Made by a program: the position numbers and the translations under genes. A model generated the notes under the pieces. The model had not been told where the DNA came from and did not search any database. It was given only the letters and a program-made list of their open reading frames with translations. From Sordaria brevicollis (taxonomy: Eukaryota; Ascomycota; Sordariomycetes; Sordariales; Sordariaceae): DNA of 64,000 nucleotides. This document shows, one piece after another, positions 33,466-48,200 of the stretch. Positions within the stretch are counted from its first letter, which is position 1. Each line of letters begins with the position of its first letter. The stretch is taken from contig JAUTDP010000007.1 in the NCBI GenBank assembly GCA_033439795.1, positions 1,860,001-1,924,000 on the forward strand. Direction: 5' to 3'.

Positions 33466-36250
33466 ATTACCCCTTATATTAATTTATTACCGTCCCGGTA
33501 ATTCGTTTAAATATATACCCTTATTATTTATTTATTTAAATTCCGAATTTTATATTATTTATCCTTTGCGGGCCGATTTAATTATTTACTTCTTCGATAC
33601 CGTATTTAATAACCTAAGCGACAATTTCGTTAATATTATTGTATATATCGTTTTTATAAATTTCGAATTCTTAATTAGCGAACAGGCCATTAGTAATATA
33701 TATGAATATTTTACCGTTACGATTATAAATATCGCGGATATCCTACTTATTATTATTAATATTTTAGGTTTAAAGGCGGCTATTAATTATAATTATTTTA
33801 AAGCTAATTTAAGTATAAATTAAGTCGGCGTAGGAATATTATTTAATTAGGTTATATAATCTTTTAAGGGTATAGTCCTTTATTATATTCTAAATAGTTT
33901 AATAATATTTATCGGCCTATTTATAATTATTAAAATGTAAATAATTTATTAATATTAATTTGAACGCCTACTTTTACCTTTTAATACCGTCTTTAAAGTA
34001 ATTAATTTCTTTTTATTAACTTTTATTTTACTCTTCGAAGTATTTAATCCGTTTAATTAATTTATCGAACGCCTTTTAATTATAATTTAGGGTTGTATTT
34101 ATAATTAATTTAGGTAGGAATTAAATTTTAATACGACCGCGATTAAAAAGGATATATTATAGGGTCGAAATAATTCGGCTAATTATAATTATATTGGAAA
34201 GCTTTTTTATAATTAGAATAATACTTATATTAAAAGCCTTTTTACTACGAATAAAACGGTTATTAAAATCGATTATATTTATATCTAAATTTTAATTTAG
34301 TTTAAAATTCGGCGACGAATTTACTTCGGAAAACGAGTCTATAATTGAGGAGGATTCGAATTACTTAAAGGTCCTAAGGTTAAAATTGGAGATAGATTAT
34401 TTCTTTTTAGTTATACGATTGGTAGTAAAAATTTTAGCAAAACCGGTCGATTTGGTTGGGGTATTTTAAGTAGGTATAATAATTTAAATCGGAGGGGTAG
34501 TAAAATCTTTAAATTCGATATATCCGGTAATATTAAAAATATTAGGGATTTTAATTCTTAATATTATTAGGGTATTTAAAAGAATAATTTTATTAATTTA
34601 AGGAATTAAATTAAGTTTAATTATATCGATAAATTTATTAATAATACTATTAGGCGACGAATTATTAAAAACGATATTATACGGGATAGCGGGCTATTTA
34701 GTTAAAGCGATTTGTAATTTATTATTTAAAGGTAAATTTAGTTTTTCGAGCGTGCTAATTTAAGATTGTTTAATAGGGGTTAATCCTTCTATAGTAAATA
34801 TTAATTCTTTAAATTTAGTATAGTGTATATTAATTTAAATTCCTTTAAGTTCGGTTTCCGAATCGGTATTGGAAATAGTTTCGTCGAATTCGGCCGGGGC
34901 TATATTTTTTTTTATTTAATTTTTAAATTTATCGATATTCTCTTTATAAGCGTTTTATTTAGTTTAGAATTCGGAATTTTAGCGGGTGAAGTATTTTTAT
35001 ATAATAGCGAAAGCTTTATTATTTATATCCTTTTTAATAATAATATCGGTATTGAAATTGGCGTCGAATTAGTATATTTAAATGTATTTTTTTAAAATGA
35101 AATTTAAAAGAGGCTTAGCGTATTATTTATAATTTTTAAATATTTTAGCGTCCTATTTATATTAAATTGGTCTAAGGTTCGCTTTATATTAACGTACGTA
35201 GAAAGGTATTTTATAAATTTCTATACCGGTTTTTTTATTCTATTTATCCTATTTGTAAAAGGATTTAAATAATTTTATAATTTAATACGTTACGGTTATT
35301 ACGACTTAGGTAGCGATATCCGGCTTATAAAGTAAATTTTTTATAATTTTTATAGGGTAGGCTTTATCTTTAATCGCGCTTAGGAATTTAATAATTTTTT
35401 TATAATATTTTATTTACGAGATTTAAGAATTATTAATTATATAAATAATTAAGATTACTTCGGTTCGCTTTTTATCGTCGTTATAAAAGTTGCGAAAAAT
35501 TTTATTTTAATTAAATTATAAGCGTTTAAAAACGTTTGAATTTTAATTCGGTTTACCCAGAATATAATTAACCTAGCCCAAAACGCGTTAACTTTTTTAA
35601 TTTTATATTTTATAAATCGCTTTTATAATATTAGAGATAAGAAGGTTAAAAATAATAAGATTATTATTATATATATAAATAGTAGAGTAGCGTAAATATA
35701 TTAGTTTATTTTAATTCGGTATAATTAAATCGTTTACGGTAATTATTATAATAATTAATTTTAAATTATAGGTTTATTTTAATCGTAATTTAATTAAAGT
35801 ATTTAAAGATAAGAAAAAATTTGGCCGAAGGTTAATTTATATGCGTTAAATATTATAGGGCGGATTGTATCGCGGTTTATATATAGTAAATAATTAATAT
35901 TTAATTACTTTATCGGTTTAGGACGAATCGGATTTAAAGAGGGAAGGTACGTTTAATTTCCTTTTTAAGTAGTATATTATTTAAATGCTATAAATTAATA
36001 CGGCTAAGTCCGGTTCTTTAGGTTTCTTTAATTCGTTAAGTTAGATAGGGAGCCGCGTTTTATATTCTTTAATTAATTACCGGTTATTTTCTATAAAGCT
36101 TTTTTTTCTAATTATATTATAGGGTTTTTAAATATTCGATTCGTAGTTATAACTTTTCTATTTTACTTTATAATCGATATATAATCCGTTTTTTATTTAA
36201 ATTATTCGCCGTTTTAATAATTATTTTATTTTGTAAAAGTAGAATTAATT
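33466..36250. other. Element B 3' region of unknown content
   Basis: RIP-degraded sequence between the end of pol and the 3' LTR. Short open stretches on the plus strand (33566-33823 and 34823-35095) show no domain. It could be an extra gene of the element, an antisense gene or a further unrecognised insertion. Confidence 0.5.
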
Positions 36251-39200
36251 ATCGTTTCTTTCGATAAATATATAATTTAGCCTATTGTTCCCCTTTTTAC
36301 CGAATGGGTTTTCGCTTTTAGGGTATTTGCGAAGGTATATTAAGGAAATTATTTTATAAATCCTTTATATTTTCGGTATATCGAATTCGTAAGTTAAATC
36401 GTTAATTTTATATATTATTTTAAAAAGGCCGATTCGCTATTAACCGAATTTTTATAAAAGTTCGCCTATAGGGTTATACCCTTTATAAAGCCGGATTATT
36501 ATTTTATTTCCAATTTTAAAGGATAAAGGCCGGTATAATTTATTATATAGGAATTTATATTTTATAGCGGTCTAATTTAAGGCGTTATTAACTTTTTAGT
36601 TATATAATTTTCGTATTGCTTTAAAATTATAATTTTTTAAATTTTATAATTTAATAAGGTTTAAGGTAGTATTAGGTTTAAAATTGAATATTAATTTATT
36701 CGGGATTAAATTTAGTAAAGTAGATAGGGAGTTATTTATATTATATTAGAACGCTAGTAAAATATTAAGTTAAAATATATTGAAATTCTTAACGGTATAA
36801 TATTTAATAGTAAATTTTATTTTTTAATTTCTCTTTTCGTTTTTTCCGTTAATTTAGGAGTATTATACCGTAGTATATATTAATTTATAATTTAATTTAT
36901 TAAATATAGTTTTTTAAATTTTGGATAGGAATTTTGAATTTCAATTACTAATTATTATATAGAATAGGTTTTAATTATAAAATAATAGTATTATTACGAA
37001 TTTTTTTATTTAATTTTTCGTTAAATAAATTATCTTTTTTAAAATTAGAATAACTTTTTTATTAAAAGTGTAAACGATTATTATAAACGAATCGAAATTT
37101 TCTCTTCCTTATATCGTTAATACGTAGGGCTATTTAAGTAGGCCTATTATAAAATCGATATAGATTATATAGTATAGAATCGGTTTAGGGATTATAAGTT
37201 AAAATTAGCCGGGAATCGTTTTACGATTTATTTTTAATTTATTATATTTAGGGTAATAGGAGACGTATATCCTAAATTAGTATAATAGCCGTAAGATTGA
37301 TAAACCCTTTAATTTTTTCGCTATTTGGGATAGGCCGAAATAATATTTATTATTATAGGTTATTTTAAAAATCGATTTAAAGTAATTATATAGTATATAT
37401 AATCGAATTGCGCTATTATACGCTTTATAATATAGTAAATTATTTTTAAAGAATTAATATTTAAAATATTAATTTTTAGGGAGGTTATAGCGCGTGCTTT
37501 TTTCGGTATAAAGTTTTAATTTTTTTATAATTTAGGAATAATAAACGTCTTTTATATAGCCTTTAACGAAATCCGCTTTAATTTCGTCTATTATTTGGAT
37601 ATAAATTAAATATACGGAATTTTTCTATATATTATCCAATTTATTAATCTTTAGGTCGGGGTAAAGTGCTTTAAATAATAGCCGGGATAGGGTATTTAAA
37701 ATTATATTAATTTTGTTAAAGATATATTATATATTGAAATTGAATTGGGATAGGTAAATTAAAATTGTAATTAATTTTAGATTAAATTTAATTAAGTTTA
37801 TTATTTTTAAAGTAATTTAGTGGATAATATTAGCGGTTATTTTATAATTAGTAAAGATAATTATTAATTTATAGTATAATTAAATAATTTACTTTATTAT
37901 TTTATAAATTTATACGAAATAAACGATTTTAAATTCTATAAGTTAATACCGCTTTTTAACGTTCGAAAGCCGTTTATTATAAAATATAATCGGTTCGATA
38001 TCCGTAATAAAGAAAAATTTACCGTCTTAGGAGTTATTTTTTAAATAGAAAATAATTAGGCCGAAATTAAATTCGAATAATATATTAATTTTATAAAACG
38101 TTTAACGGTTTAAATAATAATAGAAAAGGATTTACTTTTTATAAAATTAGTTTTATAAAATTTTAAAGGTTTTTTTCTTTTATTAGGTAAGTTTAAAAGT
38201 AATTATTTTCGTAAATTTTTAACGGATAAGTTAGCTTTTATTTTTTAATATCCTCTTTTCCGTTTTAATTTACGTTATAAATATAATTTTATAGTCCTTA
38301 AACGGTTTTACCTTTTGGGTAAATTAAAGTACGAATTTTTTAAAAAAGTTATTAATACCGATATAGCGTTTAAAATTGGCTAAGTCAATAAGTATTTTAA
38401 TATTCCAAATCGCGGTAATTCAATTTTCGGTTATTGCTAAGCCGAATATTAATACTTTATAGTTTAGAAAATAAATTAATAAATAGGCTACGAATAATTT
38501 CTTCGTTACGATATTTAAATTAATTTTTTTAAATAATTTTAAAATTATTTTGATATAAATAAAGTATTCTTCAATTATATTATTAAAAATAATAATATTA
38601 TCGATATAAATTACTATAAAAGTTTAATAGGGATAAAGTCGCTTATTTATAAATTTTTAAGCGTAAAACGGTAAATTTTTATAACCTATTAAAGCAACGT
38701 TTAACCTTTCTAAATTTTTAGGGCTAATTAAGATTATTCTATTACAATAGTAAGGATAAACGGAAAATTGGTAGAAAAAGGCTAAATTATCGAAAATATT
38801 AATAAAATACTTACTTTATATACGGGCGATAATAGAATTTTAAATCGGTAGAGGGTAGGAATCGTTAATAATAATTTTATTAATAGGCCGTTAATTAATA
38901 ATAACCTTCGTTTTACGTTTATTATTTACCGTCTTTTAAATTACGAAATAAAGGTATTTAAAAGGGGTAGGACGCTTTATTTATTTTAATTTTCCGTTTT
39001 TATATATTTTATTAAGCGTTTCGTTTAAAATTTTTATATCCTTTAAATTAAATTAATATAAATGAAATACGACCTTTTTATAATATTAATTATCGATTAA
39101 ATCGATATATAATATTTCGTTTTCGTTAATAACAATAATACCGGTACCGTTATAGACGTTATATTTATTAATTACTATTTTAATTTTTTCGGTAAAAGCC

Positions 39201-40500
39201 GGGTCCTTTATATAAATTGTAATATTAAAATTAGATTTAATTTCGGGGATATTCTCGATTTTGCCGATTCTTAAGGACGGAATTTTAATTTAAGTTTATT
39301 TTATTAAACGGAGCGAGTCGTCCTTTATTAAGGGTTTATTTTCGGGAATTAATTTAATAATTTCTTTTACCGCTCTATTAATTTTTAAATCCGGTATAAA
39401 AGTTATTCTTTTTAATTCCTTTATATAGTTAAACTCCTTTCCGATTTCTTTATTTACGACGGTTAATATAATTTAGGCTTAATCGAAAGAAATCGATTTA
39501 TACTTATCGAAATCAATATCTTAAATTATTTTAAATCGTTAATTTTTATAAAATCGCATCGGGGTTGGGTTCGGGTTTATTATTAAAATAAATTTAATTA
39601 TACTTACGTCGAGGATATAGTTATAGATATATTTATTCTAAAATATAAATATAAAATCCTTTAATATATTAATTAGTATAGTAGTATTAAAATAAATATA
39701 ATTTATAGGTATTCGTATTTTATAATATAATAGAATTATTACATTATAATTAATTATAACCTTATAGGTAATTGGTTTTATTCTATTATAGGTTTTAATA
39801 ATTATATTGTAATACGAATTGATTTTTATTATATTAGATTTAAAATCGATTAAAACTGCATTCAAGACGGTCTAAAACGTATTAAATAAAAATTTGGCCG
39901 GGAGTTTATTAATAATTTAAACTTTAATATAGAATTTAATTCGAATTATTTTACTATCTATTATTTCTATTATAAATAGGTCGAAATTTATTTACTATTT
40001 TAGAGTTATATTACCTCTTATAATATTGAAATTCTTTTCGATTAAATTATTAAATTCGACGTTAATATTTCTTCGAAGGAAATTTCGGTCGATAAAAATA
40101 TTAGAATAGTTTATATCGATATAAATTATATATTCGGGGCCGAATTCGGTAAATTGGATTATAATTTAAAGGAAGGTATATAATACTCTTTCGACTTTAA
40201 AGGGTATTAATTTAGCGTTAATTATAAAGAGGTTAAGGCCGATTAATTTAAGGCTTATTATTATTATAATAGCGGCGTTCGGTTAGGTAAATTATAATTC
40301 TAATTTAAAGCTATAATAATCGTTATTTAAAGCGTATTAAAATATACGGCGATAAATTTTAAATCGCTAACGGTATTTTTTATATATAATTTATTTCAAA
40401 TTACCGAAAAATATAAAGTAAATTAAAAATTAATTATATTTACTAATTATATAATAAAATGCGGACGTAATATTAGCGTCGGTAAATATAAAGGCTTCCT
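36250..40500 (-). pseudogene. Element B pol (RIP-dead)
   Basis: On the minus strand the reverse transcriptase core reads GYKNLPFYA...KRLYP...TFIVIYIDNIIIFNN at about 38.55-38.70 kb; the second Asp of YxDD now reads Asn. RNase H should follow. The integrase zinc-binding and core relics lie at about 37.4-36.8 kb and the integrase C-terminal domain at about 36.56-36.30 kb. Many stops. The protease and 5' limit are not resolved, so the upper boundary is approximate. Confidence 0.75.
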
Positions 40501-43500
40501 TTTTATTAAAATTGGAATAGTAATCGTATTTTTTAAAATTTTAAGTACGAAGTTAATAGATTTCTTCGTCGGATTCGTTATTTATATTAATAATAATTTT
40601 ACGCTCTTTATCGGTTAAAAAGGTATTATTAGAACGGCGTACGCCGGGTTTAATTTAATAGCGGTATAAATATTTATATAAATAGCGAATTTAAAATAAT
40701 TTCTTATTCCCTTCTTTTTAAAGTTTGCCCTTATTATAGGCCTTCTAATAGTCGGATTCGTTAGCGAAATCCTACTTCTATTTGCCCTAATGATTAAAAC
40801 GGCGGCTTAAATTGCGAAGCGGGTAATTTGGGCTGCGGTTATATATAATAATATTTATAGGGGTTAGGGCGGCCTATTAATAATTTAATTCGGCCGTAAT
40901 ATAGTAAGAATTATTAGTAAATAAATATTAGGTTTTAAAGGCAGGTAGAATTAAGCGAATATTTTCGAATAAAATAAATTTTCTTTTTAATTTGGTTTTT
41001 ATAAAATGAATATTAAAATCGGTATTATAGCCGTTGAAATTATTAATTAAATTAAATCGATAAGTTTTAATTTTCTATTTAACGTATTTAATAAAATTAT
41101 TAATTAATATATTATAGGACGGTTCCTAGATTAATTAACGTAAGTTAAGGTAAATAGTAAGTTAAATGCGGGAATTAATATTAAAAGCGTCGTTATTTTT
41201 AAATTTATAATTTTAATATAGGATTTGGAAAGTTGTAATACGGATCGGTTTATTAATAATATAATCTTCGTACGAATATTTAATAAAATCGAATTTAATT
41301 AGGATTTAGCTTTTCGTCGGTTTAAAACAGACGATTAAAACGGCTTTTTAAGTATTTAAGTTAATTTTATAGGCTATTCGCTATTGGGGATTTAATTAGG
41401 CTATTTATTAAATTTTAATTACTTTATAAAATAATTCGTTAAAATTGAAGTATAAATATTCGATATAGGCCGGGGTTATAATATTCGCTATAATAAATTT
41501 AAAGAATAAATAAACCGATTTATAATAAATATCCCTTTTATATATATAGTATTTATAATTTTAATATTTAAATTTAAATATATCGGGGTAAAAAAACCCG
41601 GTTTATTTAATTTTCTATCCCTAAAAATTTCCGTTAGGATTATCGCGGTTAAAAATATTATTAAAATTAATAGCGAATTTAATAGCGATTTAATTTAAGG
41701 TTTAAACGTTATTATTAGCGGTCGCTATTATTATAATTTAAATTATAATAATAAATTCGGTTCTACTGAATTAGTTTTATTAATTTCTATTTTAATTTTA
41801 ACCGGTAAATTAATTTTAAAATTAATCCTCCCTTTAATTTTAACCTTAAATTTAATTACGTTTTTGGGATTAAGAATTATTGCTATTTTAATTGTAGGGG
41901 TTTATTTAAGACGTAGGGTTAAAAGATTTTGCTCTAGAGTCGAAATTTGAATTAGGTTATTTTATATTTTATTTAAATATAGTTTAAATAGTATTAATTA
42001 AAGGTTTTATAAATTTAGGGATTTAGTTAATTATTTTCGATAAAAAAATTATTAGGCCTAATAACGGTTTTTAAAGTACTTAAAACCGTAGTTAATTTAA
42101 TTTAATTAAAACGTTTAGTAAGTTTTAAATTAATTATTAGTAATTATTATAGGAAATTTTTAACGTTATATCTGGTAAATAATTATTAAGAAAATGTATC
42201 GAATTAATTAAAGGAAGAAAAGGATTTCGAAAGGGGTTATAAAATCGGAATAGAATTTTCTCCCTTCTTTTATCGGTTTAATAAAGTAAAAACGGGGTAA
42301 AAGTAATTTTATATTAATTTTTCGTTCTTTCCTCTAAATTCCTTATTACGTTGGTTTTTTCTTTACCTTTATTTTTCGATTTATTAAACTCTATTTTATA
42401 AAATTTAAATTAGGAATGAGAATTATTTTAAAGGAAAAGTAGTTTTATAACGGATTGGTCTCGGTATTAAATAATATTTTCGTTGTCTATAACCGATTCT
42501 ACGGTTATTCGAAAGTTTAAACCGGTATTTTCCGTCGGTTTATTTTTAAAATTACCTTCTTAATAGAATTTTTTAATTAAATTTAGGCCGAACGAATTAA
42601 TAATTTAATCCTCTTAGAATAAAGGAAAATTTAATAGTCGGGGTTTTCGTTATATATAATTATTAATTTAAACCGGTAAAGGAGGGGATAGGGTATCGAT
42701 TTATATAGGAGACGGGTTATTTTAAATTGGCTATAGTTTATAATAAACTTTAAAATCTTTTACGTAATTTTAAGAATCTTTTATTAATATAAAAAATTAA
42801 ATAAATACCCCCTATAAATTTAAATTAAATTATATTGTAATTAATATCTTAGGGGCGTTTAGGAATTTTTTATTATTTATATTAATTCGAAGTAGGGTAT
42901 ATATTAATAATAATTATAATATATAGGAGGGTTCCCGAAATAGGTATATTAGGGATTGAATTTTTTATATTATTATTTAACGTATTTCGTTTTAATATTT
43001 AGCTTATAATTTAAAAGAGCCGGGTAATTATAGATATAAAATATCCTCTAACTTGGGGATTATATTAAAAACGAATTTAAATTCGATATATTAATATTTT
43101 TTTACTTCGGGGCGGATTTTAGTATTTAAAGTATTAATAGCGGTAATAATTTAGTTACGCTTCTCCAATTCGGGTTGGGCTTTAAATTCGGGTCCGGTAT
43201 TAATTTTATAATTAATTACAGTAAAATAACGTCGAATTCTCGTAAAAGACGAAATTAAATACCTTTCCGATTCGAATTAAGCGTTAATTTAAAAATTAGT
43301 ATTAATAAAAGGATAACGACCTTTTGTAAGAAATGAAGTCTAATACCTTTCCGATTCGGTTCGGGCTTTAATTTAATAATTAATATTAATAAAAGAACGT
43401 CAAATTTTTAAAGGAAACGAAGTTCGATATTTTTTTAATTGAATTTTAATTACTTATAGTAAATTAAGTACGGATTTATCGTTTAAAGCGGTATAGGGGT

Positions 43501-44311
43501 CGTTTTTATTAGTTTTTAAACCGGTATTTATTTCGCTTTTAAGAGCGGAGACGTTTACTTTATTTAAGGAAGGTAACGGATTATAAAAGTAATATAAACC
43601 GGAATTTAATATAAGTAAGTATTATAAGTTTATAATAATTATATATTTCGTATATAATATTTAGTTTTATACGTATTCGGGGTCCGAAATATTATAATAA
43701 AAAAAAATAGGGTAGTTATTAAATTTATAATTAAATTCTATATTATTATTATTATTTTAGGAAAATAAATCGTTTTAATTATCGAATTAATTAAAAGAAT
43801 TTTAAATATTGGGCGTAAATAAGACGAATTATTCGATTTGTAAAAATATAATAGGGGATTAATTATTTTTAATAAATTTAATAATTTATTTAAAAAGGCT
43901 TTTAAGGATATAATAATCTAAACCTTAATAAATTAGATACGGGGGTAATACTATTAATCGTTTTATAATTTGAATTAACGTTAATAATATTAATTTAATA
44001 TTTGAAAATTACGGTAAGGAGTCGATAACCGCTTTAAATCGTCTTTTTGAGCTATTTAACGCGATTCGGTATTATAACGTTACCGGATTTGCGTAAACGA
44101 AGTCCAATACGTACTAAAAGTTCCGTTAGATTATAGGGTTTTTAAAGTTGAATATAAGTATTAATAATTAATAAAATAGGATGAAAAATAATAACGACGC
44201 GAAGCGGGGTTAAATTAAAGCGTTAAAAGATTCTTTAGGTTAAATATCCGTTACGAAGTTTCTAAAAGAAAGGAAGAATATTAATAATTAAAGTTATTAT
44301 TAAGTATTATT
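40500..44311 (-). pseudogene. Element B gag region (RIP-dead)
   Basis: By position upstream of pol this should be gag and leader. Motifs are too degraded for me to identify; I could not confirm a zinc knuckle. Confidence 0.4.
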
Positions 44312-44554
44312 TATTAAATAATATAAATTTATAACGTAAAGTCTTTAATAGATTGGATGATTATAGAATACGATAATTGATTTAAGAGAGAAATCGAATC
44401 GAGGTTCGACCTTTCGGCTATCTATTTATGTATGGGAGTCAATTCGGGTCGTCCCTGACCCGATTCTTATAATACCTGAAGGAGAAGGTGAGTCTACGAC
44501 CGACTTAATGTCGAGTCGTGGCTCGTTCCGACCTGTTCCCTCCTTCCCTTCACA
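44312..44554 (-). repeat. 5' LTR of element B
   Basis: 243 bp, aligned without gaps to 33223-33465. Its 3'-flanking CTCGC matches the left target duplication. This copy retains more unmutated sites over its last 150 bp than the other. Confidence 0.92.
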
Positions 44555-44559
44555 CTCGC

Positions 44560-45260
44560 CGACGGCCTTTATAATATTAAAACCTTTAATAAATTATTAG
44601 CCTATTTACGTACCGAATATTATAATTATAATCGTAAGGAAAAAGTTATTTACGAATTTAATAATTTAAAATTCGAAATGAATAGTAATTTTTAAAAATT
44701 CTATAATAAATTCGTTTACTTAGCCGGAAAATATAATCGCCCGCCCAATTTATAGAAATAAGAATTCAATTGGAAACTCCCTAGTAATATTTAGAACGCA
44801 CTTCTTTAAAAATATAAATAGGAAAATATAACTTTTAATTAATACGCTTTAATAATTAAGAAGGTAATTGAAATTAATTAATATATCTTCTATAATAATA
44901 AAGCTAAAAAGGATAATAAAAATAAAAATAAAAATATTTCCTCTTCTTCGAATTTATTTAATAAAGTTAAAGGCTTTAACGATTCTAATAAGAATTTTAA
45001 TAATATTATTAATAATAATATTAATACTGGTAGCGGTAATTGAAGTAATTCCCGTTACGCCCCTAATATAATTCGTAAAGAGGTTCGTAAACTATTCGAA
45101 AAAAATAAGTATTTCGTATATAAAGAGATTAAATATTATTTCCGTAATTATTTTAACCGCCGTAGCGGTAACCCTAACCGTATTAACGAATTCGTCGATT
45201 ATTATAGTCGTAAAAATAAAAAGGATAATAAACCGGCCGATAATAAGGCGGAAAATTAAT
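44560..45260 (+). pseudogene. Element A gag, 3' part with mutated zinc knuckle
   Basis: Plus-strand frame continuing from 33217. Near 45110-45157 it reads YFVYKEIKYYFRNYF, which fits a CCHC knuckle with the Cys codons now Tyr and the His codon now Tyr, as single G-to-A or C-to-T changes would give. Non-functional. Confidence 0.75.
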
Positions 45261-48200
45261 TACCTTAGGAATATTAAACTCCCTCCTAAGGATTAAATTA
45301 ATAAGTATTTATTTTAGAAAAAACCTAAAAGAAATACTATTAGAAAGTATAAAAGTAAATAAAGGTTTTTTAAAGGACTATTTAGGTAGACCCGTATTAA
45401 TTATATTTTATACTATAGTAGGTAATAATAAAAAAATTTTATTTACGAATAATACGCTTATTAATTCGGGAATAAACGGTAATATCTTTATAAATAAAGA
45501 CTTTACTAATAATATAATAAAATAAAGAATAGAAAGGCTATATAATTTCTAACCTTACGTAGTAAAAGGGTATACTAGATAATATAATAAAATAATCGAT
45601 TAATATTTACGAGGTATTATCGAAATATAAAGATAGAAATTCGAAAAAGAAATAATAATTATTATTAATTCGGAATATAATATTATTTTAAATAAATATT
45701 AATTAAGAAAATATAAAATCTTAATCGATATTATAAATACGAAACTTATTTTTAATAAAACAATTATTATTTTCTTAACCTTTAATAAACGGATTACCGA
45801 ATTCGAAAACCTCGTTAAAACCGTAATATTATTTCCCTTAGCGAAATATAATCGACCGATCGAATTCTTCGAAGAATTAAAGGAATAATTAACCTAATAT
45901 AGAAAAAACGAAAATTTAATAAAAATAGAACGTTAATTATTAAATTAATACGCCCTATAATAGGAAGAAGAGGACGCAATACCTACGTAATAAGAATATA
46001 TTGAAATATTTAAAGCCGAACGAAAAAATAATCCCTATTAAGGCGAAGATACGCAAAGTCGATACCGGTTAAAAAAAAACGGCGTAAATTAATATAAATA
46101 TTATAACGACCTTATAGTAATCAGTACCGACGCCTTTCTTATATTCGTTAAATAAGAATATATAAAAATAATTAACTTTTATAAATTTAATCGATTTATT
46201 AACGACTATAAAAAATAGGCCCTTATTAAAAATAAAGTAGAATTACGCAAACGAATTAAAAAAGAAATCTTTAAATACGTTTATAAATATTTAAATATAT
46301 TTAATAAAAAGGAGTTTAATACCCTACCGAATTACCGCGCTAATAATTATAAAATCGATTTAACGGACGGAATAAAGCCCGAAGATTTTAAGTATAGCCT
46401 ATTATATAAAATATCGGTCGATAAGTTAAAGGCCTATTAGAAATATATAAATAAAGCGTTAATTAAAGGCTTTATTAAAAGTAATTTTATACCCTAGGCT
46501 ACGCCTATCTTCTTCGTACTTAAGGCTAACGGTAGATTGAGGTTCTATATAGACTATTAGAAATTTAACGTTATTATAAAGAAAGATAAATACCCTCTTC
46601 CCTTAATTAATAAAATTATTACTAAGATTAACTAAACGAAGATTTTCTCGAAGATCGATATTAAATAAGCCTTCTATTAAATCCGTATACACCCCGACGA
46701 CGAAAAATTTACAATATTCCGAATAAAATACAATACGTATAAATATAAAATCTTACCCTTTAAATTAATTAACGGACTATTAACGTTTTAATAATATATT
46801 AACGAAATATTAATAGGTTATTTTAACGACTTTTATAGTACGTATATCGATAATATCTTTATCTTTTCGAATAATTTAGAAGAATATAAAATTTATATTA
46901 AGAAGGTATTAATTAGGTTAAAAATAGCGGGATTATAAACGGACTTAAATAAATGCGAATTCTACGTCGAGAAAACTAAATTCTTAGGGTTTATTATCGG
47001 GACTAATAACGTATTCATTAATCCTCAAAAGATTGTAATTATAAAAGACTAATAAATTCTAATAAATATACAAAGAGTATAATCCTTCTTAAAGTTTTAT
47101 AACTTCTACCGGTACTTCGTTAAAAATTATAGCCGGATTATTAAATTATTAATAATAATAACGAAAAAAGGAGAAGTTTTTAATTAAAATAAGGATTACT
47201 AAATTACCTTCGAAGAATTTAAAAGACGATTATTATTAATACTTATCCTAATATATTTTAAATATAAACGGCTAATATAAATAGAAACGGACGTTTTTAA
47301 CAAAATAGTAACGGGAATTTTATTTTAATTAATCGACGACGAATAATATCTAATTACCTTCTATTCTAAAATTATATATAAAGTAGAATATAATTATTTA
47401 ATTTATAATAAAGAATTAATAATAATCGTTAAGGTTTTATAGTATTAAAAGGCTGAATTTATTAATTTATAAGAACCCTTTTTAATTTTTACGGATAATA
47501 AAGCGTTTAAATAATTTAATATTAAACGATTATTAAATTTATAATAAACGGGCTAAATAGAATTCCTATTCCAATATTATTTTATTATTTTATACTAATT
47601 AAAGAAGGAGAACGGGGCGGCCGACGCTTTATTAAAGAAGGTAGAAGATTTAAAGAATTAGAAAATTAAATAGGAAGCCTATTATATTCTCTAAATTTTT
47701 AAAAATTTAAAAGATAACCGTATAGTATAACCCAACGATATAATTAATAATATTAATGCCGTTCTTATATTAATTTCGTCTTTAGGAACCTTTATAGAAA
47801 TTAACCTAGAAATCGCGGAAAATAATCGAAAAGAACGCTTAGAAGGATACTTTTTAATAAACCGTCTTATATTTAAAAATAAAATTTACCTAAATTTAAA
47901 AATTTATCGAAATATAATTAAAAGGGGGGAGAACGGGTATCGACTTATTATTAATAAAATTCTTACTTATTTCGATAAATTTATCGTACTACCTAATATT
48001 TTAAAAGCCTAAATTATTTACGAATTATATGCAAAAATTATTACCGCTTATTTAAACCGAAATAAAATTAAACGCCTAATTTCTATATAATATTAGTAAT
48101 TAAGGATAACCAATAATATTAACCGCTTTATTACCAATTATATAATATATTATACTTCGAAAGTTCTTTATAATAAAATACTTAGTAAATTAGAACTTAT

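Larger units (their letters stand above)
33223..44554 (-). mobile_element. Gypsy LTR retrotransposon B, antisense inside element A
   Basis: 243-bp LTRs at 33223-33465 and 44312-44554 differ by transitions only, apart from the flanks. The CTCGC target duplication is at 33218-33222 and 44555-44559. Total 11.33 kb. Coding relics are on the minus strand: reverse transcriptase with YIDNIIIF at about 38.6 kb and integrase from about 37.4 to 36.3 kb, whose C-terminal part reads like IGLF-KI...YEFDIPKIYRIYKIIS. A PPT-like AAGGGGTAAT precedes the 3' LTR on the minus strand. Between integrase and the 3' LTR about 2.8 kb remain unexplained. Confidence 0.92.

Noticed and set aside
33566..35095. Plus-strand ORFs of 85-90 codons in element B
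   Set aside because: Lie in RIP-degraded DNA of AT-biased codons; no domain.
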